From an uncultured Bacteroidia bacterium (GTDB lineage Bacteria; Bacteroidota; Bacteroidia; NS11-12g; UBA955): a DNA stretch of 64,000 nucleotides. Shown here one piece after another: positions 34,024 through 43,765 of this stretch. A program made the position numbers and the translations under genes. Where the stretch lies: positions 247,673-311,672 of the forward strand of contig CALSPH010000001.1 in assembly GCA_943788195.1 (NCBI GenBank). The letters run 5' to 3'. The notes beneath the pieces are model-generated. The model ran no database searches. It was given only the letters and a program-made list of their open reading frames with translations, and was not told the DNA's origin. Numbering within the stretch: the first letter of the stretch is position 1; the number at the start of each line of letters is the position of its first letter.

Positions 34024-35638
34024 TCTCTTTCTTTCTTAAATTTCTAAGTTTAGCTGCATGTCCGACCATTAATGCTAGGGCAGCAAAGGTTGCTAGAAGT
34101 AGCAGGCGAGACATATCAATAAAAAATGTCTTGGTCAACTTTCCGCTTGTAGTCCATGAGCTATCTACTCCAATATGCATTATGTTACCAATAATACTCC
34201 CCTTATCTAATTTCCAATTTCCTGCAAATGCCGCAGCCCAATCTCCCCCTTCTGGCTTAACAAGCGAAGCCAAAAATATAATAAGTATGAAAACCGGTGT
34301 CACATATTTTATGATAGGTCGATAAATTTTAGGGACATTCATATCCGAAGCATGTGTTATTTCGTTCCACCCCTTATCCATTCCAAACACCCATGCGAAT
34401 AAGATAACCTCTGCTAAGGCAAATACAACCAGCGAAACTGTCCCGGTCCAATAATCATATTCTTCAAAGACTCCATACTCATAAAAGAATATTGTTGGCA
34501 GTGCTAATACAAATAATATCACTCCAAGTGTCCATGAAGCCTTTTTCCTGCTCCAATTAAACTCATCTTGCACAAAACCCATCCAAGGTGTTCCCATGGC
34601 TAAGGAAGAAGTAATTCCTGCGAAGAAAAGTAAACCAAACCAAGCCACTCCAGCAATGATTGCTAAAACACTTCCCCATTGATCAAAAAGGTATGGCATC
34701 GTTTTAAATGCCATATCAAATCCTGCATTTTCTTTTACCCAATCCAGGCCCAAATACCCTACTGCAATAGGAATTACAACTGAAGCACCTAACACTATTT
34801 CAACAAAACCATTCATCCAGCCAGCACTCATTGCGTTTAAGGCAATATCATCCTTCTGCTTAACATAAGAACTATAACATTGAATTGTTCCCATACCAAC
34901 AGATAAAGTAAAGAAGATTTGACCCGCTGCCGCTAACCAAACCATTGGGTTTTTCAAGCTGCTGTAATCCGGTTCCCATAAAAAGTTTAATCCAATATGA
35001 CTATCACAATCCACGCATCTTCCAGTGCTGCCCATGGTAATGGCCATTATTGCTAGAAAAGCACCAAATAGGATAAGAATCGGCATTGCGATCTTAGCAA
35101 CTTTTTCAATCCCTCCACTTAGTCCTTTGGATAAGATATAAATATTAATTACTAAGGTGATAACAAATGCACCCAAAGCAAGCACCGGGAAATTTACTCC
35201 CCCTGAAATATCGACATACTTATCAAAAACCTGACCAACAGAGGCCAAGTCCATCCCTAAAAAATCTCCTTTTAATGAGCGGATGGTATAGGTTAAGGTC
35301 CACGACTCGATATAGGTATAATAGGCCATGACACCTATATTGGTGAAAATCCCAAAAACTCCGAAATACTTCCAGAGCTTCTTTTTGGTCATGTTATCCA
35401 AAATGAACGGAGTACTATGATCACCGTAACGGCCACCAAATCTACCCATAGCCCATTCAACCCACAGCAAGGGTATTCCCATTAATAGAAATGATACTAA
35501 ATAGGGTATAATAAATGCTCCCCCACCATTCTGTACCGCCTGAACAGGAAATCTAAGGAAGTTCCCTAACCCAACCGCATTTCCGGCCATCGCAAGGATT
35601 AAACCAACTCGTGAACCCCAAGCTTCTTTGTTACTCAT
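34013..35638 (-). CDS. Sodium-dependent neurotransmitter-symporter (NSS) family transporter
   Basis: The 541-residue protein has about 12 membrane helices. It opens with WGSRVGLILAMAGNAVGLGNFLRFPV, the NSS helix-1 sodium and substrate site (GNAVGLGNFLRFP). Characterised bacterial members carry amino acids such as tryptophan, leucine or methionine. Two coupled small membrane genes follow, as in MetPS systems. It forms a three-gene operon on the minus strand. Substrate is not determined. Confidence 0.93.
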   Translation of the reverse strand: MSNKEAWGSRVGLILAMAGNAVGLGNFLRFPVQAVQNGGGAFIIPYLVSFLLMGIPLLWVEWAMGRFGGRYGDHSTPFILDNMTKKKLWKYFGVFGIFTNIGVMAYYTYIESWTLTYTIRSLKGDFLGMDLASVGQVFDKYVDISGGVNFPVLALGAFVITLVINIYILSKGLSGGIEKVAKIAMPILILFGAFLAIMAITMGSTGRCVDCDSHIGLNFLWEPDYSSLKNPMVWLAAAGQIFFTLSVGMGTIQCYSSYVKQKDDIALNAMSAGWMNGFVEIVLGASVVIPIAVGYLGLDWVKENAGFDMAFKTMPYLFDQWGSVLAIIAGVAWFGLLFFAGITSSLAMGTPWMGFVQDEFNWSRKKASWTLGVILFVLALPTIFFYEYGVFEEYDYWTGTVSLVVFALAEVILFAWVFGMDKGWNEITHASDMNVPKIYRPIIKYVTPVFILIIFLASLVKPEGGDWAAAFAGNWKLDKGSIIGNIMHIGVDSSWTTSGKLTKTFFIDMSRLLLLATFAALALMVGHAAKLRNLRKKENDK

Positions 35639-35692
35639 AGTGAATGCGCAAATTGCTGATAAATTGCCTGAATAGCAAGTTTTATAAAATAA

Positions 35693-35724
35693 AAACGGGG
35701 AGTTCTTCCCAGAACTCCCCGTTT
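35693..35724 (-). terminator. Intrinsic terminator of the type IX cargo gene
   Basis: A perfect 13-bp stem (35693-35705 with 35712-35724, core CGGGGAGTTC) has a 6-nt loop and, on the minus strand, a T-rich tail. It lies 20 bp after the stop at 35744. Confidence 0.92.
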
Positions 35725-35743
35725 AATTATTAATCTGCTGCAG

Positions 35744-36520
35744 CTACTTCGCCACAGTCACTTTAACAGAATAGGTTTGGTCTCCATTTGCTATGTTTAA
35801 GATATATATGCCATTATTGATACCGGCAACGTTCATACTAAACACAGCATTATTATCAAATGATTGAGAAGCAACTTGCTTACCAGTTAAATCAACAAGC
35901 GTTGCACTCACCTTACTCTCAGAATTAACCACAGGTAGTTTAAACTTAATATTGTTTGCAACTGGATTACCCAATAAGGTAGCTCCTGATGCAGGTGTTA
36001 AATCAGTCACTCCTACACCATTATTTTGGAAGTTAAACCAATTAATGGTTGCTGTTTTATTGTTATTATTCACATTTGGATCTGTGCTTCTTACATTAGG
36101 ATCTGTTAAAGTTGAGCCATTTCTAACCTCACCGATTGCAGTATAAGTAACGCTACCTGAATTATTTACAAAGAATGGTATACGCGTAGAAGCGGTATAA
36201 TGGATGGTATCACCCATTTTTAGCACCTTATCTGCTACTTTAAACAAAACAATAGCATTTGCACTTGGGAAACTTATTATTTGATTCCCAACGCGTATTC
36301 TCCAGCCAATAAATATACTATCTCCAATAGCAATTGAATCCGTTCCAAGGTTCTTTAATACAAATTGAGATTCAACAGTTGTACCTGCACTGTTTCCAAC
36401 ATAGGTACTATTAAGCATTGTTGGTTTAATAATTTCATCCACGGCTAAATCAACAGTGCGTTGAGCGGTAAGACAAAAAGCGAACACCATCGCCAAACTT
36501 GAAAGTAATACTTTTTTCAT
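35744..36520 (-). CDS. Secreted protein with type IX secretion (type A) sorting domain
   Basis: The 258-residue protein has a signal peptide (MKKVLLSSLAMVFAFCLTAQ). A middle region of about 140 residues is of CARDB-like or beta-sandwich character (LAVDEIIKP...VLKNLGTDSIAIGD). The C-terminal 75 residues are a type A sorting domain: NPVANNIKFKLP, VDLTGKQVAS, GIYILNI, KVTVAK. It is exported by the type IX system and anchored or released at the surface. Its function is unknown. Confidence 0.88.
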   Translation of the reverse strand: MKKVLLSSLAMVFAFCLTAQRTVDLAVDEIIKPTMLNSTYVGNSAGTTVESQFVLKNLGTDSIAIGDSIFIGWRIRVGNQIISFPSANAIVLFKVADKVLKMGDTIHYTASTRIPFFVNNSGSVTYTAIGEVRNGSTLTDPNVRSTDPNVNNNNKTATINWFNFQNNGVGVTDLTPASGATLLGNPVANNIKFKLPVVNSESKVSATLVDLTGKQVASQSFDNNAVFSMNVAGINNGIYILNIANGDQTYSVKVTVAK

Positions 36521-36584
36521 AATGAGTTAATTTACACAAATACAAATTTTATTGTTGGAAAAAAACTGCAGTATTTGTCAGTTT

Positions 36585-39455
36585 TTAGTCGAATAATTCT
36601 TTAAACCCTTCAATATCAAACGTCTGCTTGACATTCTCAGTTTCAACAATGATTTGTTCAGCATACGATTTTTTCCGTAGCTGCAAATTCTTGATTTTGT
36701 CTTCAATGGTATTTTTAGAAATAAACCTATAAATCATTACAGGTTTATCTTGCCCAATGCGATATGCCCTATCCTGAGCCTGTTGTTCAACGGCTGGATT
36801 CCACCATGGATCTGCTATCATAACATAATCAGCTGCGGTTAAATTGAGTCCTTTATCACCTGTTTTTATGGAAAGAAGAAACACTTTTATATCCTTATTT
36901 TCTTGGAATTTTTCAACTTGGAGGTTGCGTTGTTTGGCATCCATACTTCCATCAATGTATGAAAATTCAATACGCTCATTTTCTAAAAACTCTCTTATTA
37001 ATCCAAGGTGACCTAAAAACTGACTAAATACAAGCACTTTATGTCCTCCTTCAATTGCTGTGGTTAGTTTTGAGCAGATCTGCCTTAACTTTCCACTTTC
37101 GTTTACCTCATCATAACCTGCTAGGTTTGGATGATTTGCAATTTGCCTTAACTTCATTAAACCAGCAAGAATTTTCATTCTACCAGCCTCAAAACCTACA
37201 TCTTCGACTAAATGCATCAAGTGATTTCTATAATACGACTTAACCTCTTCATATAGTTCTGCCTGTTCAGGCATCATTTCGCAATATAATGTGTGCTCCG
37301 TTTTAGTTGGGAGTTCCTGAATCACTTGTTTTTTAGTCCTCCTAAGTACAAATGGGTCAATTAGCTTTTGAAGTTGCAATGCAATCTCCTTGTCTTCCTT
37401 TTTTTCTATTTCATCTGCATAAGTGCGCTTGAAATAGGAATAACCGCCTAACATTTTAGGGTTAATCACATCCATTTGACTCCATAAGTCAGAAACTCCA
37501 TTTTCAATTGGCGTGCCTGTTAAACCAAAAACAACCTTGCTTTTGCACCTTTTTAATGATTTATGCAGCAAGCTATTTCGGTTTTTATAGCTTTGGCTTT
37601 CATCTGTAATTAACACATCAAATTCGCACTTTTCAAAATGATCAATATCGGAGCGAAAGGTGCCATAACTGGTTAAAATTATGTCGTAATCCGTATAGAT
37701 TTTTGATATCTCCCTTTCTCTTAGTGATCCTAAATGAATATGGTATTTTAAATCTGGATAAAACTTATCCAGCTCACTTTGCCAGTTATAAATTAAACTA
37801 GTTGGTGCTAATACTAGATGAGTTGAAGACTGTTTATTGCGTTCTTTTAAATAACCAAGGAACGCAATAACCTGAACCGTTTTGCCTAAACCCATATCAT
37901 CTGCCAAAATTCCACCACAAGATATGCTGTGCAAATATGCCAACCAAATCAAGCCTTCTTCCTGATAATCTCTTAACTCTGTTTTTAACCCTTTTGGAAC
38001 TTCTACTTTATGATCTAATTTGGATTGTAAGCTAAGATCAACAATAGTTGATTCATCAGATAAGTCTGTAATTAGTGCTTGGTGATGCTTCTTCAATTCG
38101 ATCACTTCATCCTTAACTTCACCCAAACTGCTTAAGGGTAAATATTTCGTAAACCATTCATTAGGAATGATACCAATGGAATTATCTGGTAAAACAACAT
38201 TGGGGTTATTGTTCTTAATATTTTTCATTAAAGATGTAAAGGGCACCGATATTTTTCCAAAAGTGACCCTAATTTCCACATCAAAATAATCCCCCTTATC
38301 TTTACTGCTATATTCTATTCGAGGTTCTTCCAAAATATAATTTTCTGTCTCAAGGTCTTGTATTACCTTAAAACCAGCTTGAATTAGATTCTCTTTTGAA
38401 TTAATCAGCAGTTCCAGCAAGTCATTGCTGCCAGATTTTTTACTTTTCTCATCCTCAGAAACATGAAAGTTTGAACCTATGGTTTGAATGAATCCACATT
38501 GTTCTAATACTTCTTTCTTTTGTTCTTCCCAAACAGCTGATCGCTGAATTCGTTTGATGATATATTCATCTTCATCCTGTTCCAGTACGGCATAAACACG
38601 TTTTCTTGTGTTGTAATTAAAAACATGCTCACCATACTCAAAGGACAATTGCAAGCTAAGCCCTTCTCCCATTTGTTCAAGTTTCAATATTGGCATAGCA
38701 ACAAATCGTTCTGTGATAACATTAATCCCTTTTGCAAAAACAGGATATTTCTCAACGAGTGGAATAATGAATTTTTCTAAGTATACCTTTTCCGAACTGA
38801 ATGGAATTCGAATAAATTTTTTGTTAATAAACGGTTGTATCTTTTTACTATCAACGGAATTTTCAACATGAATAAGTTGGTTTCCAACAACCATCCAAAG
38901 CGGCTGATCCGTAATTATTATACTCCCATTTTGCCTATAAGATAGCGTTTCATTGTCGTATCGAATATTCGCAAAGTATTGGAGTCCCTCGTCATTTCTA
39001 AATAAATGAAAATAAACATTTGAAGTTTCAACTGGGTATTCGAGTTTTCTTTCAGCCGGATTAAGTAAATCTTCAGAAGCGAGATAAATCTCTTCTCCTT
39101 CCAACATTTCAAAAGTCTTAACGACTCTTTCTTCAACAAATTGACGGATTTTGACTTTTAAATCATCATCATATTGCTTTTTAAAAAACTCATCTGCTGT
39201 TATGGCTCGTTTTAAACGATTGAATCTTTTGATAATCTCCTTTTTATCTATCTCTTCAAGCCAATGAACTAAGCTTTTTTGTTTATCTGAAAGCCCAAAA
39301 TCATCCATTGTTGTATTATGAACTTTCTGACTTGTCAGCATAAGATTCCCAAACTCCCCCTCTTTCACAGCATAACATTCCACCATCCAACCAAATTGTG
39401 GTTGATTGATTATGGAGAAGATTATTCTGTACTTTTCATTTTGGCTGTCTATCAT
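36585..39455 (-). CDS. SNF2/SWI2-family DEAD/H helicase-like ATPase
   Basis: The 956-residue protein has an N-terminal half of unknown function. The two-lobed SNF2 motor follows: ADDMGLGKTVQVIAFLGYL (Walker A, about residue 520), TDESQSYKN as the box II equivalent, GLTGTPIENGVSDLWSQMD, then a helicase-C lobe with SLKTGDKGLNLTAADYV-type and QAQDRAYRIGQ motifs. Such bacterial proteins use ATP to translocate on double-stranded DNA and remodel nucleoprotein. It stands alone and is divergent from the CapA-like gene. Confidence 0.93.
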   Translation of the reverse strand: MIDSQNEKYRIIFSIINQPQFGWMVECYAVKEGEFGNLMLTSQKVHNTTMDDFGLSDKQKSLVHWLEEIDKKEIIKRFNRLKRAITADEFFKKQYDDDLKVKIRQFVEERVVKTFEMLEGEEIYLASEDLLNPAERKLEYPVETSNVYFHLFRNDEGLQYFANIRYDNETLSYRQNGSIIITDQPLWMVVGNQLIHVENSVDSKKIQPFINKKFIRIPFSSEKVYLEKFIIPLVEKYPVFAKGINVITERFVAMPILKLEQMGEGLSLQLSFEYGEHVFNYNTRKRVYAVLEQDEDEYIIKRIQRSAVWEEQKKEVLEQCGFIQTIGSNFHVSEDEKSKKSGSNDLLELLINSKENLIQAGFKVIQDLETENYILEEPRIEYSSKDKGDYFDVEIRVTFGKISVPFTSLMKNIKNNNPNVVLPDNSIGIIPNEWFTKYLPLSSLGEVKDEVIELKKHHQALITDLSDESTIVDLSLQSKLDHKVEVPKGLKTELRDYQEEGLIWLAYLHSISCGGILADDMGLGKTVQVIAFLGYLKERNKQSSTHLVLAPTSLIYNWQSELDKFYPDLKYHIHLGSLREREISKIYTDYDIILTSYGTFRSDIDHFEKCEFDVLITDESQSYKNRNSLLHKSLKRCKSKVVFGLTGTPIENGVSDLWSQMDVINPKMLGGYSYFKRTYADEIEKKEDKEIALQLQKLIDPFVLRRTKKQVIQELPTKTEHTLYCEMMPEQAELYEEVKSYYRNHLMHLVEDVGFEAGRMKILAGLMKLRQIANHPNLAGYDEVNESGKLRQICSKLTTAIEGGHKVLVFSQFLGHLGLIREFLENERIEFSYIDGSMDAKQRNLQVEKFQENKDIKVFLLSIKTGDKGLNLTAADYVMIADPWWNPAVEQQAQDRAYRIGQDKPVMIYRFISKNTIEDKIKNLQLRKKSYAEQIIVETENVKQTFDIEGFKELFD

Positions 39456-39479
39456 GAAATATTAAAAATATAAAAACCT

Positions 39480-39487
39480 CAAACTTA
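39480..39487 (-). promoter_or_regulatory. Putative -7 box (TAAGTTTG) for the SNF2 gene
   Basis: Minus-strand match to TAnnTTTG, 24 nt before the ATG at 39455. Confidence 0.5.
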
Positions 39488-39512
39488 ATTCTCTTTTAGC
39501 ACTTTATATCTA

Positions 39513-39520
39513 TAGTTTTG
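39513..39520 (+). promoter_or_regulatory. Putative -7 box (TAGTTTTG) for the CapA-like gene
   Basis: The box is divergent from the SNF2 promoter. It would leave a leader of a few bases to the TTG at 39535 or about 65 nt to the ATG at 39592. Confidence 0.45.
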
Positions 39521-39591
39521 ATTAATTTTAAATTTTGGATTCACACCAATCATCCATTCGTCCTTGCAAGGCTCTCACCTTACGAGGCAAA

Positions 39592-40806
39592 ATGCTCCTT
39601 TGGATAACCAGAATGCTGGTCGGTTTTCTGTCTGTACTTACTGGTACACCTCGCAAACACCCCATTGAATTTGAAGAAAACTCGTTGAACATGACTGCCA
39701 AAGAGCTGCTGTATTTTGCCTTCAAATATTACGTTAAAAATGTTTCTAATGGCAATAAATTTGGCTACTTAAAACTTCCCGCTGGATACAAGTCTTATCA
39801 TCCATCCATACCCTCTGAATTAAAACTGCATATCGGTGGGGATCTCATGCCTTATAAATTGATTCAGGAAAAGCATTGCGAGCAATTCTGGCTTGAACGA
39901 AAAGACTTCTTTAAAGCAGATATTGTAGCAGCAAACCTTGAAACACCTATAGATATTGATCGTAAAGAACAGCTTGTTCCAGAGATTATGCTTAGCAATA
40001 TGCATTTCAATGGAAACCTGGAACAGTTTAATATCTTTAGCGGGTTTCCGGATTCTAAAGGGTACGATGTATTGAGTCTAGCAAATAACCATAGCCTAGA
40101 TATGGGTTATGCTGGTATGGTCAACACCACTTCATTTCTTCACCAACGAAACATTCAAACCTGTGGAATAGGGAAACCGAATGAACGACACTGTATCATT
40201 GACAAAAATGGTTTCAAAATTGGATTTATCTCTTGGACTTATAGTTTGAACCATCTTAAGCCAAATGAAGAGGAGCCATTTAATGTGAATGTGCTGCCGC
40301 TAAATAAAATTGAAGGCTGCAGTATTAAGGAAATTGAAGCTGAAGCAAAGCGCCTTAAAAAAGAAGGTGCAGATTACATTATTGGCATGCTCCATTGTGG
40401 GAATGCATATCAGCCTTATCCAGGAAAACAAACGCAGAAACTTTTCGAACGTATTGCACATGAAACGGATGTAAATTTCATAATTGGTGGTCATCCGCAT
40501 AATATTCAACCCTTACAAGAATTTAAAACATCAAAGGGCCCAGTAGTAGCAGCATATTCCTTAGGTGACTTTATTGCATATGACATATATCAAAGATGCC
40601 ATTTAAGCATCTATCTAGAAATCAATCTTGCAAGAATCCATAACCAAGTTCAGCTTATTAATTTCAAAATCCACAGGAACTATATAGAACTTAAGAACCA
40701 AGCCTTGCGGTTAAGAAATTTTGACGATGTAAAAAAAGAGCGTCCATTTGACAAAAAAATAGCAGATTTGCAGCAACTCTATCGTCAAACTATTTCCGGC
40801 AATTGA
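39592..40806 (+). CDS. CapA-family poly-gamma-glutamate-synthesis-type metallophosphatase
   Basis: The protein has the CapA core: LHIGGDLMPYKLI, VAANLETPID, LSLANNHSLDMGYAGM, GMLHCGNAYQPYP and FIIGGHPHNIQPLQEF, a calcineurin-like metal-binding fold. CapA proteins act in capsule or polyglutamate export, but many bacterial members have no proven role. I chose the ATG at 39592; a TTG at 39535 would add 19 polar residues and cannot be excluded. The next gene, a glycosyltransferase, overlaps its stop by 4 nt, so surface-polymer work is likely. Confidence 0.85.
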   Translation: MLLWITRMLVGFLSVLTGTPRKHPIEFEENSLNMTAKELLYFAFKYYVKNVSNGNKFGYLKLPAGYKSYHPSIPSELKLHIGGDLMPYKLIQEKHCEQFWLERKDFFKADIVAANLETPIDIDRKEQLVPEIMLSNMHFNGNLEQFNIFSGFPDSKGYDVLSLANNHSLDMGYAGMVNTTSFLHQRNIQTCGIGKPNERHCIIDKNGFKIGFISWTYSLNHLKPNEEEPFNVNVLPLNKIEGCSIKEIEAEAKRLKKEGADYIIGMLHCGNAYQPYPGKQTQKLFERIAHETDVNFIIGGHPHNIQPLQEFKTSKGPVVAAYSLGDFIAYDIYQRCHLSIYLEINLARIHNQVQLINFKIHRNYIELKNQALRLRNFDDVKKERPFDKKIADLQQLYRQTISGN

Positions 40807-41933
40807 AATCTAAACAAAAAATATGTCACATCAGCTCCGTGCATTTAGCTATGGATACGCGAATATTTTACCGCTATTGCCAAAGCCTTAGTAAATACTA
40901 TGCTGTAGAACTCATCGCTTGTCACCCCAAAAAGGAAGTGGTTAAGGGTATAACAATCACTCCATACCCTAGATATAAGAATCGTGTAGTTAGAGTGCTC
41001 TTCAGTTGGCTTTTACTCCTACCAAAGGCTTTTCGAGCAAAAGCTGCACTATATCATTTACATGATCCTGAACTTATTCCTTTGGGATTGATTCTTCGAT
41101 TGTATGGGAAGAAAGTCATCTATGATATCCATGAAAATATTGCTGAAGATATATTTGACAAAGAATGGATCCGATTTAAGAAAGTGTGGTATAGTCTTTA
41201 CAATTTCTTTGAAAAACCTGCACTCAAGCGCTTTCATATTATTCTAGCCGAAGATAGTTACCTCAAAAGATATCAGGCACGAACTAAAAATTGTTTGGTC
41301 ATCCATAATTTTTGTGATTTGCCTTTCTTTCGGCCGTTTATAACTGACACTGCAGATAGAGACCCCTTTAAGCTTTTCTATATTGGAATTCTACTAGAGA
41401 ATCGTGGTATACTAGAAATACTAGAAGCGATGCACTTGGCCAAAAAAAAGGGGTACTCTTATGAATTGCATGTGGTTGCTGAGCTTTATACACAGGTTAG
41501 CGATGCAGTTGTGGCTTTACCCTTTTTCGAAGAAATTAAACATCAAGTAATCTTCTATGGCAGAAAAAATTTAGAAGATGGATATCAAATATCTAAGCAA
41601 TGCGGCATTGGTTTATGCATCATCCACCCGATGAGCAACTCTATTGAGAGTTATCCAACCAAACTATTTGAATATATGGCGGTGGGTTTGCCTATAGTAA
41701 CTTCCCATTTTCCTTTATACAAATCTGTTGTAGAAGAAAACAAATGTGGCTATACTGCCGACCCAAAAAACCCGGACGAAATCTTAGAATCGATGCTACG
41801 GATTTCGTTATCCAAAGACCAAAATGAAATGGCAACAAATGGTCGAAAAGCGGTCGAAAAAAAATATAATTGGCAAAATGAAGAGCCCAATTTGATTAAA
41901 TTATACAAGAACATTCTATCACGGGAAAGTTAG
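40803..41933 (+). CDS. Glycosyltransferase, GT4-like (TTG start)
   Basis: The 376-residue protein begins KICHISSVHLAMDTRIFYRYC, the usual start of GT4 enzymes. It has DIHENIAED, then a C-terminal nucleotide-sugar domain with SIESYPTKLFEYMAVGLPIV, the ExxxxxE-type donor motif. The TTG at 40803 overlaps the CapA stop (TTGA) and is needed to keep the N-terminal strand. It probably adds a sugar to a surface polysaccharide, with sugar and acceptor unknown. Confidence 0.88.
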   Translation: MKSKQKICHISSVHLAMDTRIFYRYCQSLSKYYAVELIACHPKKEVVKGITITPYPRYKNRVVRVLFSWLLLLPKAFRAKAALYHLHDPELIPLGLILRLYGKKVIYDIHENIAEDIFDKEWIRFKKVWYSLYNFFEKPALKRFHIILAEDSYLKRYQARTKNCLVIHNFCDLPFFRPFITDTADRDPFKLFYIGILLENRGILEILEAMHLAKKKGYSYELHVVAELYTQVSDAVVALPFFEEIKHQVIFYGRKNLEDGYQISKQCGIGLCIIHPMSNSIESYPTKLFEYMAVGLPIVTSHFPLYKSVVEENKCGYTADPKNPDEILESMLRISLSKDQNEMATNGRKAVEKKYNWQNEEPNLIKLYKNILSRES

Positions 41934-42026
41934 TATGGCTGAAATACTACTTTAAAAACTTATAACATTTTGATGGCTAGTATTTTATGTCAGATTGACC
42001 GACATCGAAAAACTTTGATATCCACA

Positions 42027-42057
42027 TTGTATGTTTAAAACATTATTTCTATCTTTG
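42027..42057 (+). promoter_or_regulatory. rplM operon promoter (-33 TTG, -7 TATCTTTG)
   Basis: TTG at 42027-42029, a 20-nt spacer and TATCTTTG at 42050-42057 form the best match to the Bacteroidota promoter consensus in the window. The start codon of rplM is 34 nt downstream. Confidence 0.78.
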
Positions 42058-42091
42058 CCGACCCAAAAAATCAAGATATTAACATAAAAAC

Positions 42092-42541
42092 GTGGAAAGT
42101 TTAAGCTATAAAACACAATCAGCCAACCCTAGCACTGTTGAAAAACAATGGTGGGTTGTTGATGCAGAAGGCCAAATTTTAGGACGTCTCGCATCGGAAA
42201 TTGCTAAGGTAATCAGAGGCAAACACAAACCATCATACACACCTCATGTCGATTGTGGTGATCATGTAATTGTGTTAAATGCAGACAAAGTAGTTTTGTC
42301 ATCTGATAAACTAGACAAGAAAATTTACGACCGCTATACTGGCTTCCCAGGTGGAAGAAGAACAGCTACAGCTCGTGAATTGAGAACTAAAAAGCCAGAA
42401 GCGTTAGTGGAAAGTGCGGTTAGAGGGATGTTGCCTAAGAATAAATTAGCCAGCAAGCAGTTTTTTAACATGCATGTTTACGCTGCTCCAAATCACAATC
42501 ATCAAGCACAACAACCTAAAGAATTAAAATTTGATATCTAA
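42092..42541 (+). CDS. rplM: 50S ribosomal protein L13
   Basis: The 149-residue protein has all L13 hallmarks: WWVVDAEGQILGRLAS, IRGKHKPSYTPHVDCGDHVIVLNA, KIYDRYTGFPGG and AVRGMLPKNKLA. It starts with GTG. It is first in rplM-rpsI-rpsB-tsf, behind a strong promoter, and its stop is 4 nt before the rpsI start. Confidence 0.98.
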   Translation: MESLSYKTQSANPSTVEKQWWVVDAEGQILGRLASEIAKVIRGKHKPSYTPHVDCGDHVIVLNADKVVLSSDKLDKKIYDRYTGFPGGRRTATARELRTKKPEALVESAVRGMLPKNKLASKQFFNMHVYAAPNHNHQAQQPKELKFDI

Positions 42542-42545
42542 AACT

Positions 42546-42932
42546 ATGGAAGTTATCAATACATCAGGAAGAAGAAAGAAATCAGTTGCCAGAATTTATA
42601 TGGTACCTGGAAAAGGAAAAGTACAAGTAAACAATAAAAAACTTGAAGACTTTTTCCCCGTGAAAAATCATCAATTAGTGGTTAACCAACCTTTATCAGT
42701 TACTGATAATTTAGGCAAGTTTGATATTAATGTGAATGTAAATGGCGGTGGTATTACTGGTCAAGCTAGTGCAATTAGTCTGGCAATCTCAAAAGGGTTG
42801 GTAACAATTGATGCTGAACTTAAGCCTGTATTAAGAGAGCATGGTTTAATGACTAGAGATCCACGAATGGTTGAACGTAAGAAACCAGGTCAAAAGAAAG
42901 CAAGAAAGAAATTTCAATTTAGTAAACGTTAA
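42546..42932 (+). CDS. rpsI: 30S ribosomal protein S9
   Basis: From the ATG at 42546 the protein has 128 residues. It shows NTSGRRKKSVARIYMVPGKGKVQVN at the start, GGGITGQASAISLAISKGL in the middle and the basic tail RKKPGQKKARKKFQFSKR that reaches the decoding region. An upstream in-frame TTG at 42531 overlaps rplM and is not needed. Confidence 0.98.
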   Translation: MEVINTSGRRKKSVARIYMVPGKGKVQVNNKKLEDFFPVKNHQLVVNQPLSVTDNLGKFDINVNVNGGGITGQASAISLAISKGLVTIDAELKPVLREHGLMTRDPRMVERKKPGQKKARKKFQFSKR

Positions 42933-42944
42933 TTATATACATAC

Positions 42945-43715
42945 ATGTCAACTGTATCTCAAGAAGAATTATTCGAAGCTGGTGTTCATTACGGTCACCT
43001 TACAAGGAAATGGAATCCAAAAATGGCTCCATTCATTTTTACAGAAAAAAATGAAATCCACTTAATCGATTTAAATAAAACCGTCGCTAAATTGGAAGAA
43101 GCTAAATCAGCTTTGCAAAATATTGCGCGAAGTGGTAGAAAAATACTTTTTGTATCTACTAAAAAACAAGCGAAAGATCTTGTAAAAAGTACTGCCGAAC
43201 ATCTTAACATGCCTTTTGTAACAGAAAGATGGTTAGGTGGTATGCTAACAAACTACGCTACAGTTAAGAAATCAATCAAAAAAATGCAGAATATTGATAA
43301 AATGGCCACAGATGGTACATTTGAAAATATTCAAAAAAGAGAACGTCTAGTTCTCAATAGAGAAAAAGCAAAATTGGAGAGAGTACTTAGTGGGATTGAA
43401 AAAATCGGAAGACTTCCTGCAGCTTTATTTATTGTTGATATCAAGAGAGAACACATTGCTGTTGCTGAAGCAAAGAAATTAAATATTCCAACTTTTGGAG
43501 TGGTAGACACAAATAGTGATCCTACACTAATTGACTTCCCTATCCCAGGAAATGATGATGCAGCTTCTTCAATAGAATGCTTGTTAAAACATATTTCTGA
43601 AGGAATTAGTGCTGGACTTGAAGAGAAGAGAATTGCCAAAGAAGAGGCAGAAGCCAAAAAAGCCGTAAGTGCTGCTAAGGCAAAAGAAGAGGAAACTGCT
43701 AAAAGCGAAAGCTAA
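42945..43715 (+). CDS. rpsB: 30S ribosomal protein S2
   Basis: The 256-residue protein has the S2 motifs EAGVHYGHLTRKWNPKMAPFIF, FVTERWLGGMLTNYATVKKSI and PTFGVVDTNSDPTLIDFPIPGNDDA. The tail after residue 225 is a low-complexity Glu/Lys/Ala helix. It follows rpsI by 12 bp and precedes tsf, the usual order. Confidence 0.98.
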   Translation: MSTVSQEELFEAGVHYGHLTRKWNPKMAPFIFTEKNEIHLIDLNKTVAKLEEAKSALQNIARSGRKILFVSTKKQAKDLVKSTAEHLNMPFVTERWLGGMLTNYATVKKSIKKMQNIDKMATDGTFENIQKRERLVLNREKAKLERVLSGIEKIGRLPAALFIVDIKREHIAVAEAKKLNIPTFGVVDTNSDPTLIDFPIPGNDDAASSIECLLKHISEGISAGLEEKRIAKEEAEAKKAVSAAKAKEEETAKSES

Positions 43716-43765
43716 GCATCCCTCTCAACCCTATTTCATTAACATTTTAATCATATTATAGAATT

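Noticed and set aside
41934-42091. Possible structured leader of the L13 operon
   Set aside because: The predicted transcription start leaves only about 28 nt, too short for a ribosomal-protein leader, and no strong hairpin is seen.
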